NCBI RefSeq assembly: GCF_004785955.1
Contig: NZ_ML214300.1
Span: forward strand, 823,789 to 887,788
Source of the DNA: Halostella litorea
Lineage (GTDB): Archaea; Halobacteriota; Halobacteria; Halobacteriales; Natronoarchaeaceae
Length of the DNA: 64,000 nt
Direction: 5' to 3'
This document shows positions 9,870-18,156 of this stretch, one piece after another. The position numbers and the translations under genes were made by a program. Below the pieces are notes generated by a model. The model had not been told where the DNA came from. It saw nothing but the letters and a program-made list of their open reading frames with translations, and ran no database searches. Position 1 is the first letter of the stretch, and the number at the start of each line of letters is the position of its first letter.

Positions 9870-11192
9870 ATGGAACGCGATACGACGGACGGCCGGACGC
9901 GACGCCGGGTGCTGGAAACGACCGGGGCGCTGGCCCTCGGCGGGGTCGCGGGCTGTCTCGGCGGCGGTGGCGACGGATCGGACGGGGCAAACGGCGGCAG
10001 CGTGGCCGACCTGACGACGGTCGAAACCGTCGGCGGGTCGGGACGGAGCGCCAGCTATGCGGGGTCGTGGGCCGGTTCGTCCGCGCCGTCCGAAGCGTGG
10101 CGGTTCCAGGCCGGCGGGAACCCCGGCTTCACCGCCGGCATGATGGGGCCGGCCGTCGACGACGACCGCGGGCAGGTGTACGTCACCTACCGGGTGCAGG
10201 ATGAGTCGAAAGTGGCGGCGCTGGACGCCGGAACCGGGGAGAAAGCCTGGGAGGCGACCGTCGGACGGGAGTCGAGCACGAGGAGTTACGCCGACCCGGG
10301 CTACGTCACGCTCGCCGGCGACGCGGTGCTCGTCACGTACCAGTCGCAGGTGTCGGCGTTCGAGGCGGCCGGCGGCGAGCACCGCTGGACGACCGACGTG
10401 TGGGACCTCCGTAGCAATTACAGGCTCGGGAAGGCCCTCGCGGTCGGCGGCACCGCCGTCGTCTGGTACCGATCCGCGCTCGTCGGCCTCGACCTCGCCA
10501 GCGGCGACGAGGTCTGGCGCAACGAGGACACGTGGCTCCGACGACACGCGGTCGACGACGAGTACGTGTACACGACGTCCAAATACTCGGAGGAGGGTGC
10601 GTTCTCCCTCCTCGCACACGACCCGGGCGACGGGAACGTCGCACGCGAGATCGGCGTCGAAGCCGACGATAACGTGTTCGAATTCACGCCGGCCGGCGTG
10701 GTCGGCGACACCTGCTTTGTCCACGCGAACGTGACCGGTTCGTCGGACAGCGTACTGTATGCCGTGTCGTTGGCCGACCGGACGGCCACCGGAACGGGGA
10801 CGATAGCGGACATGGCGTACGACGAAACCGCGGTCTTCGCCGACGGCGAGACCGCCTACGCGTACGGAACGAACGACGGCACCGAGATCCGCGCCTACGA
10901 CGGGACGAGCATGGAGCGGACCGGGAGCGTCGGCGTCGGCGGCACGACCGTCCCCCGGCAGTCCGACGGCGCGTCGCGACACGCCGTCACCGACGACGCC
11001 GTGCTGTTCGGCCACGGGAAGACGCTCAAGGCCTGGAGCAGGGACCTCGGGTCCGGGGGCTGGGAACTGACGCCGTCCGACGTCGTCGTCGGGACGGTCG
11101 TCCCCGCCGGCGGGATGCTGTTCGTCGTGACCCGTTCGGCCGACCAGTACGGCGGCTCCGGGAGCCCCGCGTCGCTCGTCGCCTACGAGTGA
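9870..11192 (+). CDS. PQQ-like beta-propeller repeat lipoprotein
   Basis: 440 aa from the ATG at 9870 (an in-frame ATG at 9843 adds nine residues). The N-terminus MERDTTDGRTRRRVLETTGA has a twin-arginine motif and ends in lipobox VAGC, so it is a Tat lipoprotein on the cell surface. The body contains repeats of the type 'V.ALDAGTGEKAWEATVG', 'VSAFEAAGGEHRWTTDV' and 'LVGLDLASGDEVWRNED', which are PQQ/WD-like propeller blades. No PQQ ligand residues can be assigned. Haloarchaeal members are probably ligand-binding or structural surface proteins. It stands alone, behind the 33-bp palindrome. Confidence 0.8.
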   Translation: MERDTTDGRTRRRVLETTGALALGGVAGCLGGGGDGSDGANGGSVADLTTVETVGGSGRSASYAGSWAGSSAPSEAWRFQAGGNPGFTAGMMGPAVDDDRGQVYVTYRVQDESKVAALDAGTGEKAWEATVGRESSTRSYADPGYVTLAGDAVLVTYQSQVSAFEAAGGEHRWTTDVWDLRSNYRLGKALAVGGTAVVWYRSALVGLDLASGDEVWRNEDTWLRRHAVDDEYVYTTSKYSEEGAFSLLAHDPGDGNVAREIGVEADDNVFEFTPAGVVGDTCFVHANVTGSSDSVLYAVSLADRTATGTGTIADMAYDETAVFADGETAYAYGTNDGTEIRAYDGTSMERTGSVGVGGTTVPRQSDGASRHAVTDDAVLFGHGKTLKAWSRDLGSGGWELTPSDVVVGTVVPAGGMLFVVTRSADQYGGSGSPASLVAYE

Positions 11193-11222
11193 CCGCGACG
11201 CCCCGACCGCCGGCTACCGCGG

Positions 11223-12809
11223 TCAGTCCTCCGCCCCGACGCACGACGACGGCGATGCCGCGCGCATCCGGCGGACGTGGGACTCGATGACGTCGAGCGT
11301 CGTCGATTCCGCCGGGGCGTACACCGTCGAGTGCTTGTGGTAGCTCGTGGGGCGCTCCTCGACGGCGACCGTCCAGAAGTTCGTGGCGGCGACGTCGTCC
11401 CTCTCCATGACGCCCTGCAGGCGGGCGACCCACTCCGCGCGTTCCCCGTAAGGGGCCGAGTCCTCGGGCTGGACGCCCCAGTTGTACTCGCCGACGTACA
11501 GCGGCTTTCCTAACTCCTCGCGGACCGTCTCGATCGTCGATTCGAGCGTCGGAACCACCTCCTCTTCCGGGAGGTCTTTGTGGCTCGGGCCGGGGTAGTA
11601 GTGGATCGACACCACGTCGATGGGGTCGGCGCTCGCCTCGTCGACGAACGCGTTCCGGCCCTGGTGGCCGTACGACCCCGTGGTGAGCAGCGTCCGGTCG
11701 TCCAGGTCCTTCACGAACGCGCCCGCCGCCTCGATCCACGGCCGGATCGACTCGCCGACCCGCGGCGGCGACATCTGTATCTCGTTGCCCAGTTCCCACA
11801 TCGCGATGGTGGGGTCGTTCCGGTACTCGACGCCGGTGAGGTGGTTCTCGTGGGTGAGCAGTCGCTCGACCCAGCCCTCGAACATCGCCATGCACTCGTC
11901 GCTGTCGAAGAAGTCGCTGCGCGTCTCCGCGTCGTCGGCCCACCGCACGAACTGCGGGACGTTGACGCTCAGGTTCTCCTCGCCGATGGGCCCGTACGCC
12001 GGGTTGCCGTTGATGAGCGGCACGAACAGCCGGATGTCGCGGCGCTTGGCCGCGGCGACGACGTGGTCGAAGTACTCGAACCACGCGTCGTTGTACGACT
12101 CCGGCCCGTGCATGCTGTCGATCCGCGCCCACGACGGCGCGAACCCGAAGACGCGGACGCTCATGACGCCGCGCTCGGCGATGGTGTCGAACGCCGTCTC
12201 CAGGTCCGTGCCCCGGTCCGGCGAGAACGCGTTCGCCAGCGACGACCCGCCGAAGCGGACCACGCCGTCACCACAGACCAGGTCGGTGCCGTCGACGCCA
12301 ACGTCGTGTTCCGGGTACGGGGCGACTTCGACCGCCGCCGTCGCGCTGTCGAGCGTCTCCCCCTCGTCCCGCAGGGAGGCCGTCACCGGGTTCCCCCCGA
12401 CCCGCCCGCGCTCGAACTCGACGGTCGCCTCCGCGCGTTCGCCGGCCGGCAGGTCGACCGCCGTCGAGTCCACGAACTCGTCCTCGAACTCCACGGCGAC
12501 CAGCCCGTCGAACGGCTCCGCGCCGTCGTTCGCCACCGTCACGGCGACCGTGCCGGTCCGGTACTGCCCGACGGGCGTCGGCGTCACGGACAGGTCCGCG
12601 ATCCCGGCGGACGGCCCCGGTTCGGTCGGTTCGGCCGTGTCGGTCGGCGTCGCCGTTCCCGTGGCCGAGTCCGTCGGTTCGTCGGTGGCCGCCTCCGTCG
12701 ACTCCCCGCCGGTCCGGTTACACCCGGCGACCGCCGGCACGCCCGCCGCGGCCAGCGCCGCGAGGAACCGCCGACGGTCGCCGGGTGCGTCGTCACCGTC
12801 GCGTGTCAT
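11223..12809 (-). CDS. Secreted GH5-like beta-mannanase/cellulase with CARDB domain
   Basis: 528 aa from the ATG at 12809. A Tat signal (DRRRFLAALAAAG) and lipobox AGC precede a Thr/Glu-rich linker. A CARDB-like beta-domain follows (residues ~75-165, VAVTVANDGAEPFDGLVAV). The rest is a TIM-barrel of the GH5 mannanase type, with RFGGSSLANAF, SVRVFGFAPSW, the acid/base motif MWELGNEIQ and the nucleophile motif PLYVGEYNWG. Both catalytic glutamates are present. It would hydrolyse beta-mannan or a related beta-1,4-glycan outside the cell. Substrate is inferred; a transglycosylating or cell-wall role cannot be excluded. Confidence 0.82.
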   Translation of the reverse strand: MTRDGDDAPGDRRRFLAALAAAGVPAVAGCNRTGGESTEAATDEPTDSATGTATPTDTAEPTEPGPSAGIADLSVTPTPVGQYRTGTVAVTVANDGAEPFDGLVAVEFEDEFVDSTAVDLPAGERAEATVEFERGRVGGNPVTASLRDEGETLDSATAAVEVAPYPEHDVGVDGTDLVCGDGVVRFGGSSLANAFSPDRGTDLETAFDTIAERGVMSVRVFGFAPSWARIDSMHGPESYNDAWFEYFDHVVAAAKRRDIRLFVPLINGNPAYGPIGEENLSVNVPQFVRWADDAETRSDFFDSDECMAMFEGWVERLLTHENHLTGVEYRNDPTIAMWELGNEIQMSPPRVGESIRPWIEAAGAFVKDLDDRTLLTTGSYGHQGRNAFVDEASADPIDVVSIHYYPGPSHKDLPEEEVVPTLESTIETVREELGKPLYVGEYNWGVQPEDSAPYGERAEWVARLQGVMERDDVAATNFWTVAVEERPTSYHKHSTVYAPAESTTLDVIESHVRRMRAASPSSCVGAED

Positions 12810-12901
12810 ATCCCGTGAATGGCACGACGGCACCATTACGTCACCGGCCGACGAGGCCGCTCAGGCCGTGAGCGGCGGCGGGCCGGCCGCGCCGTCGGGC
12901 C

Positions 12902-15900
12902 TCAGTCGTCCGCCGCCGCGAGGAGGTCGGCCCGGCGCTCGCGGAACTCCTCGCCGCGGTCGTCGAGGCCCGCGTCCGCGGCGAGGTCGGCCGCGCGCTC
13001 GCAACAGACCGCCGCCGCGTCGCGTCGCCCCTCGTCGACGAGGAGGTCGACGCGCCGCTCCAGCGTCTTGACGGCCATCCCGACGGCGTCGAGGTCGGAG
13101 AGCGTCGCCGCGGCGCGGTCGTAGCGGTCGAGCGCGGTCCCGGCGTCGGCCCGCTCCCGTGCCACGTCGCCGAGTTTGACGACCGCCTGTGCGGCCCCCA
13201 CGTCGTGGTCGTGGTCGCGGTGGATCTCCCGGTTCCGGCGGTAGTGGTCGGCGGCCGCCTCCAGGTCGCCGCGTTCGAGCGCGACCCGGCCGAACCCGGC
13301 GTGGACGTTCCCCCGGAACCGGTCCATCCCGAGTTCGTCGGCGAGCGACAGCGCCCGTTCGAGGCAGTCCTCCGCGCCCGTCACGTCGCCCCGCTTGGCG
13401 AGCAGGTCGCCGAGGTTGTACACGTTCTTGGCGAGCGCCCGGCGGTTGCCCGTCTCGCGGCGGCGTTCGATACACCGCCGGTAGTAGTCCGCCGCCCGGT
13501 CGAACTCGCCCTGGTTCTCGGTGACGATGCCGAGTTCGTTGAGCGTGTGGGCGACGTCTCCGTCGTCGCCGAGTTGCCGGTCCATCGACAGCGTCCGCCG
13601 GAGCCACTCCTCGGCCCGGTCGAGGTCCCCCCGCCTGCGGGCGAGCGAGGCCCGGTAGTTCGTCGTGGTCGCCCGCTCCGGCATCGGCGGCAGGTCCTCG
13701 CCGGTCGACAGCGCGGCGTCGAGGTGTGCCTCGGCGTCGTCGAAGCGGTCGGTCTGGAGCGCGACCCACGCCAGCGAGTTCCGCGCCATGACGCGGAGGC
13801 GGTCGTCGTCGGCCGCCGACGCCCGGTCGAGCGCCCGCTCGAAGCGCTCCCGGGCGGTCGTCATGTCGCCGCGCTGCTCGGCGACCTCGCCGCGGTTGAC
13901 GAGGCTCCGAACGACGAACCGGTCGCGGGTTGCGGCGTCCGCGTCGACATCGCGGGCCCGCTCGGCCAGCGCCTCCGCGACCGACTCGGCGCGGTCCAGG
14001 TCGCCGTGTTCGTACCAGCCGACCATCCGGTCGCGGAGGCAGGCCAGCGTCGTTTCGGGGGTACAGCCCTCCGGGAGCGCGATCCCGGACCGGGTGTGGT
14101 CGCCGAACAGCGGGACGAGCGACGAGTGGTCGGTGGCGAGGTCGAACACCGACCGGACGAGCCCGTCGGGGTCGTCGGCGGTCCGCCGCAGCGTCGTCGC
14201 CTCGCCGCCGAGCCAGCGCTCGACCCGGTCGCGGCGCGCCCGGTCGTCCGCGGCGGCGAACAGCGCCGAGAGGCCGCGCTCGAACGCGGCGACGGCGCGG
14301 CGCTCCTCGCGGTCAAGCAGCGTCTCGAGGAACTGGACGGCCCAGTAGGGGTGCTGGGTCCGGTAGCCGTCGTCGGCCGGAAACAGCAGCCGGCCGGTCA
14401 GCGCGTCGAGGGCGTCGGCGATCCGCCGGTGGGCGTCGACCGGGTCGGCGTCGCCGTCCGCGACCCGCCCCGCCGCGACGGCGTGGATCTGCCCCGCCGT
14501 CACCGCGCGGTCGGCCGCGACCAGCGCCGCGGCGAGCGCGCCGACAGCCAGCGCCGTGCCCCCGTCGCCCGCGTCGCCGAGCGCGTCGTGGGCCTCGCGA
14601 ACGTCGGCATCGAGGCCGGTCGGCGCGTCCTCGCCGCGCCGCCACGGCGCGCCCCCGGAGTGGGCGACGAGGTGGTAGCTCAGGAAGTACATCCCGCCCG
14701 CGTCGCCGCGGTTCACGCGCTCCAGCAGCCGCTCCGGGTCGACGGCGACCCGCCGCCCGGTGGCCGCCTCGAACGCCTCGACGGCCCGCTCGCAGGCGGC
14801 CGCGTCGAGGGCCGGCAGCCGGAACTCGTCGACGCCCGACCGCAGCACCTCGCGCAGGGTCGCGTCGGAGAGCGACTCCGCGAGCCCCCGCCAGTCGCCG
14901 TCGCGGGCCTCCAGCAGGACCGCGGCGTCGCCGTCGAGCAGCCGGCACAGCTCCAGGGCGGCCTCGCCCCGCTTGCCCGTGGCGTTCTCCACGACGACGA
15001 GCGCCCGCCCGTCGCAGTCCGCCGCCGCGGCCACCCGCTCGGGCGCGTCGAACGACTCCCCGGCACGCGCCGGGCGGTAGAACACCGGCCCGCGGTCCCG
15101 CCGGACCCACCGACACGCGACCGAGCGGCAAGTCGTCGACTTCCCGTCCCCGGGCGGCCCGGTGACCACCACGTCGTCGCCGGCACCAAGCCGGTCCGCG
15201 AGCGCCGCCGCGACGGGGCGGCCGTCGCCGTCGTCCGGCCGGGTGCGGCGCTGGAACGCGTAGCCGTAGTACACGTCCGCCAGGCCGTGGCCGGTCTGCC
15301 ACGCCCGCACCGGGTCCGTCGGCGTCCGCCCGGCGAACGCCCGCTCGTCGAACCGCTCGAACCCGTCGGCCCGGAGCGGGTCGCTCGCCTCGGCCAGCGC
15401 CGTCGCCGCGGCGTCGTCGGGGACCGACACGTCGACGGGCGTCGCCGTCGCGCCGACGGCGGCCAGAACCCCCTCGGCCCAGTCAACGACCGCGTCGGCC
15501 GTCGACCGTACGAGCCCGACCGCATCGCCGCCGTCGGCCGTCAGGACGAACACCGTCCGCCGGTCCCCCTCCCTGACCACGAACAGTTCGAACGGCGGCA
15601 CCTCCCCCCGCCGGAGGTCGAACCCCGACCGTGACCCGAGGTCCGCGGCCAGGGCCGGGAACTCCTCGCGGAGGCGGTCGGCGACGTCCGGCGCGGCGAC
15701 GACCCCGCCGGAGAGGTCCCCGTCGAGGAGGCGCGCCCGACACAGCCGCAGCGGCCGCGTGTCGCCCAGCCGCGGCAACAGCGCGTCGACCGCATCCGCC
15801 GTCCGCACGTCCGCGAGCAGCCGCTCGTAGAGGCGGTACGGCTCGTCCGGCGCGGCCGATACCTCCCCCTCCGTCAGCAGTTCGGCCGGGAGGTCGGCCG

Positions 15901-16198
15901 CCGGCGGCAGCGCCGCCAGCGCGCCGTCGGCGGCGAAGATCGCGCGCTGGTCGTCGACGAACGCCCGGTAGCGCTCGACGGCGAGTTCGCCGAGCGTGGT
16001 CGCCACGTACTCGCCGTCGACGCGGTCGACGAGGTCGGCGCGCTCCAGTTCCCTGATCGCACGGTCCACGGTCGACCGCGACGCGTCGAGGTCGTCGACG
16101 AGCGTCGGCTTGTCAGCCGGTCGGTCCAACAGGCGCGTCAGGAACTCGCGGCGGTCGGCGACGAGTTCGATCCGGGCCGTCTCCTCCCCGGTGTCCAT
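12902..16198 (-). CDS. Winged-HTH / STAND-like NTPase / TPR-repeat regulator
   Basis: 1098 aa from the ATG at 16198. Residues ~10-85 form a winged helix (LDASRSTVDRAIRELERADL) with a downstream regulatory region typical of haloarchaeal HTH regulators. A P-loop NTPase follows, with Walker A VTGPPGDGKSTT near residue 350 and a Walker-B-like RALVVVENATG. From ~residue 750 to the end are about ten TPR-type helical pairs (e.g. LGIVTENQGEFDRAADYYRR). The order DNA binding, NTPase, repeat sensor matches MalT-like STAND regulators but is inverted, with the HTH at the N-terminus. Monocistronic. The ligand and targets are unknown. Confidence 0.8.
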   Translation of the reverse strand: MDTGEETARIELVADRREFLTRLLDRPADKPTLVDDLDASRSTVDRAIRELERADLVDRVDGEYVATTLGELAVERYRAFVDDQRAIFAADGALAALPPAADLPAELLTEGEVSAAPDEPYRLYERLLADVRTADAVDALLPRLGDTRPLRLCRARLLDGDLSGGVVAAPDVADRLREEFPALAADLGSRSGFDLRRGEVPPFELFVVREGDRRTVFVLTADGGDAVGLVRSTADAVVDWAEGVLAAVGATATPVDVSVPDDAAATALAEASDPLRADGFERFDERAFAGRTPTDPVRAWQTGHGLADVYYGYAFQRRTRPDDGDGRPVAAALADRLGAGDDVVVTGPPGDGKSTTCRSVACRWVRRDRGPVFYRPARAGESFDAPERVAAAADCDGRALVVVENATGKRGEAALELCRLLDGDAAVLLEARDGDWRGLAESLSDATLREVLRSGVDEFRLPALDAAACERAVEAFEAATGRRVAVDPERLLERVNRGDAGGMYFLSYHLVAHSGGAPWRRGEDAPTGLDADVREAHDALGDAGDGGTALAVGALAAALVAADRAVTAGQIHAVAAGRVADGDADPVDAHRRIADALDALTGRLLFPADDGYRTQHPYWAVQFLETLLDREERRAVAAFERGLSALFAAADDRARRDRVERWLGGEATTLRRTADDPDGLVRSVFDLATDHSSLVPLFGDHTRSGIALPEGCTPETTLACLRDRMVGWYEHGDLDRAESVAEALAERARDVDADAATRDRFVVRSLVNRGEVAEQRGDMTTARERFERALDRASAADDDRLRVMARNSLAWVALQTDRFDDAEAHLDAALSTGEDLPPMPERATTTNYRASLARRRGDLDRAEEWLRRTLSMDRQLGDDGDVAHTLNELGIVTENQGEFDRAADYYRRCIERRRETGNRRALAKNVYNLGDLLAKRGDVTGAEDCLERALSLADELGMDRFRGNVHAGFGRVALERGDLEAAADHYRRNREIHRDHDHDVGAAQAVVKLGDVARERADAGTALDRYDRAAATLSDLDAVGMAVKTLERRVDLLVDEGRRDAAAVCCERAADLAADAGLDDRGEEFRERRADLLAAADD

Positions 16199-16304
16199 AC
16201 CGACACCTATCACTCGGCTGTAAAGTGTTTGACGGCGGATCGCCGCCCCCGACGCCGGGACCCCAGGGGTGGGTCAGCGCCGTCGACTCCCGGGATGGCC
16301 GCGC

Positions 16305-17675
16305 TCAGAGGTAGTCGAACTCGCGGTCGCCGCCGGCGTCGAAGCCAAGCCGCTCGTGGGCCCACTCGAAGACCCCCTCGTCGCGGCGCTCGGCGAGGAA
16401 GTCGACGATCCGCTCGCCGACGTTCTCGCCGTAGAGGTGGTCGCCGGTGGCGATCTCTTCCCGAACCGCGGGCGTCTCGGCGACGTACGCCACCGTGTCG
16501 TGCACCACGTCGCCCGACACCGGCGGCACGAGCAGGTTCGTCCCGGCGTCGAACACCGTCTCGGGGCGGTCGGTGTTGAACCGGGCGGTGAGACAGATCG
16601 CCTCGTCGATGTGGTTCAGTTCCTCCTGCATGCTCCCCGAGTCGGTCAGTTCCGCGAAACACTGGCCCGACCGGAGGAACTCGTAGACGTGGGCGTGTTT
16701 CTTCCACAGGCCCGTAAACAGGAAGTTCTCGCGCTCGTCGGCCAGCCGCTCCAGCTTCTCCCGGTAGCCGTAGTTCTCCAGAGCCGTCCGGGTCGCGTTC
16801 AACTCGACGAAGTTGACGTTGTACCCGTCCTCGACGAGGTCGACGACCCCCTCGACGAGCGCGGTGAACCGGCCGGGGAGCAGGTTCGCCCGGCGGTGGA
16901 TGTCGACGCGGATCCAGTCGTCGCGCTCCTCCAGCGTGGGGTAGACGTCGAAGACGCTCTCCCCGTCGTGGTCGGCCTTCATGTCGATGGCGTCGACGAC
17001 GGAGTTGCCGACGACGGGGACCCGCTCCCGCCCGTTCACCGACGCCGGATACCCCTCGTCGAGGAGGTGTTCCCGGTTCAGCTCGACCGGCGCGAACTGG
17101 TAGATCGAGGCGGCCGACCCGACGAACGTGTCGTACTGCTCCGGGAACGGCTCGGAGCGCTCGATGTGCCACTCGCCCTCCCACTGGTCGGCGACGAGCG
17201 ACTCGGGGTCGCTCACCGTCCCGTAGTCGGGGGCCATCCCCCGTAGCCCCGCCTCGTTGTGGGCGACGAGCTGGTTGGTGGCGAACAGCCACGCCTGCGG
17301 GAAGATCCCCGCCGCGTGCGTGTCGCCGTGGACGACCGGCAGCACCGTCGCGTCGTACTCGTCGAGACGGTCGGCGAGTTCCCGGACCGCCAGCATCGTC
17401 TGGGCCGTCTTCTGGCTGAGGTCGCCCCGGATCCCCAGGTCCGCGGCGACGTGGTCCTCCAGCCCGTACTCCCGGAGGCCGTGGCCGAGCACGTCGTCGT
17501 AGTGTTGCCCGGTGTGGATCACGAACGCCGGGAGGTCGCGCTCGGCCGCCGCGGCGACGACGGGAGCCTGCTTGTAGAAGTCGGGCTTCGTCGCGGTCAC
17601 GACGGCGATGGCGAAGTCCTCGCCCGCCAGCTGGGCGTCGAGGCGGTCCTCGTACACCGTCGGGGTAGCGTCCAT
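16305..17675 (-). CDS. wecB: UDP-N-acetylglucosamine 2-epimerase (non-hydrolysing type)
   Basis: 456 aa from the ATG at 17675 (an in-frame ATG at 17702 would add nine residues). It has the family signatures FVIHTGQHYDD, TVLPVVHGDTHAAG, RVPVVGNSVVDAID and a C-terminal LTDSGSMQEE active-site segment. The enzyme interconverts UDP-GlcNAc and UDP-ManNAc, and in haloarchaea feeds surface glycan or N-glycan synthesis. The insert around residues 200-230 (EGEWHIERSEPFPEQ) makes it longer than the ~375-residue bacterial enzyme. No glycosylation genes are adjacent except the GT2 synthase 500 bp away on the other strand. Confidence 0.82.
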   Translation of the reverse strand: MDATPTVYEDRLDAQLAGEDFAIAVVTATKPDFYKQAPVVAAAAERDLPAFVIHTGQHYDDVLGHGLREYGLEDHVAADLGIRGDLSQKTAQTMLAVRELADRLDEYDATVLPVVHGDTHAAGIFPQAWLFATNQLVAHNEAGLRGMAPDYGTVSDPESLVADQWEGEWHIERSEPFPEQYDTFVGSAASIYQFAPVELNREHLLDEGYPASVNGRERVPVVGNSVVDAIDMKADHDGESVFDVYPTLEERDDWIRVDIHRRANLLPGRFTALVEGVVDLVEDGYNVNFVELNATRTALENYGYREKLERLADERENFLFTGLWKKHAHVYEFLRSGQCFAELTDSGSMQEELNHIDEAICLTARFNTDRPETVFDAGTNLLVPPVSGDVVHDTVAYVAETPAVREEIATGDHLYGENVGERIVDFLAERRDEGVFEWAHERLGFDAGGDREFDYL

Positions 17676-17750
17676 ACGAAACCGGTCGGATCGCTCCGGC
17701 ATGGGCGTTTGGATCTGACGCTCCGCCGTCGGTCCGGAGCAGAAGCGATT

Positions 17751-17770
17751 GGCCCTGGCGGATTCGAACC
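17751..17770 (-). repeat. Truncated copy of tRNA-Ile2 3' end
   Basis: The 20 bases GGCCCTGGCGGATTCGAACC repeat exactly at 17854-17873, inside the tRNA-Ile2 gene. They correspond to its T-loop, T-stem and acceptor 3' strand. The copy lies 103 bp beyond the tRNA's 3' end, in the same orientation. The DNA between contains (minus strand) GGAACGGAGCGAAGCGGAGTGA, which resembles the spacers of the repeats after tRNA-Val and tRNA-Phe. No D-arm or anticodon arm is present, so this is not a second tRNA. Confidence 0.85.
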
Positions 17771-17851
17771 GCGGTCACTCCGCTTCGCTCCGTTCCCTGC
17801 TTCGAATCCGCGGACGATATTCCACACGCGCCGCTCCGCGGCGCGGTTCCA

Positions 17852-17926
17852 TGGGCCCTGGCGGATTCGAACCACCGACCACTCGGTTATGAGCCGAGCG
17901 CTCTAACCGGGCTGAGCTAAGGGCCC
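17852..17926 (-). tRNA. tRNA-Ile2 (CAT anticodon), alternatively elongator tRNA-Met
   Basis: The minus strand folds as a full cloverleaf. The acceptor stem is GGGCCCT/AGGGCCC with discriminator A. The anticodon stem is CTCGG/CCGAG around loop CTCATAA (anticodon CAT), and the T-loop is TTCGAAT. There is no intron. The elongator tRNA-Met of haloarchaea such as Haloferax volcanii carries an intron, and the initiator-type three-GC anticodon stem is absent. An AUA-reading tRNA-Ile2 with agmatidine-modified C34 is therefore the better call. A CAT anticodon alone cannot decide it. Confidence 0.85.
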
Positions 17927-18028
17927 CCGTACGGTCACGTGTTTCCCGGCGGTCCATTTCAGCCTATCGTTTCCACGGACCGCTCCGGATCCGTCCGTAC
18001 CGTCGGGGAGCCGTACGGATACGATGGA

Positions 18029-18040
18029 CCGATATATCGG
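18029..18040. promoter_or_regulatory. Palindromic TATA element upstream of GT2 synthase
   Basis: CCGATATATCGG is a perfect 12-bp palindrome with a TATA core, the only AT-rich block between the tRNA-Ile2 gene and the synthase. A transcript from it would begin near 18062 and carry a leader of about 95 nt before the ATG at 18157. A short out-of-frame reading frame (ATG at 18057, 36 codons, overlapping the synthase start) lies in this leader; I do not call it a gene. Confidence 0.45.
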
Positions 18041-18156
18041 GCTCATAGCAACCTTCATGGAGCTGTTAGGTTCCTCTCCGGGTGTGAAAAACGCAGGCCG
18101 GGGGCGGACCGACTGCGGAGTCGACTTCCGACCGAACCGCGGGGTGACTCGGGCCG

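Noticed and set aside
17751-17926. A complete integrated element bounded by the tRNA-Ile2 repeats.
   Set aside because: Only about 100 bp separate the two copies and there is no integrase or cargo gene. At most it is a scar.
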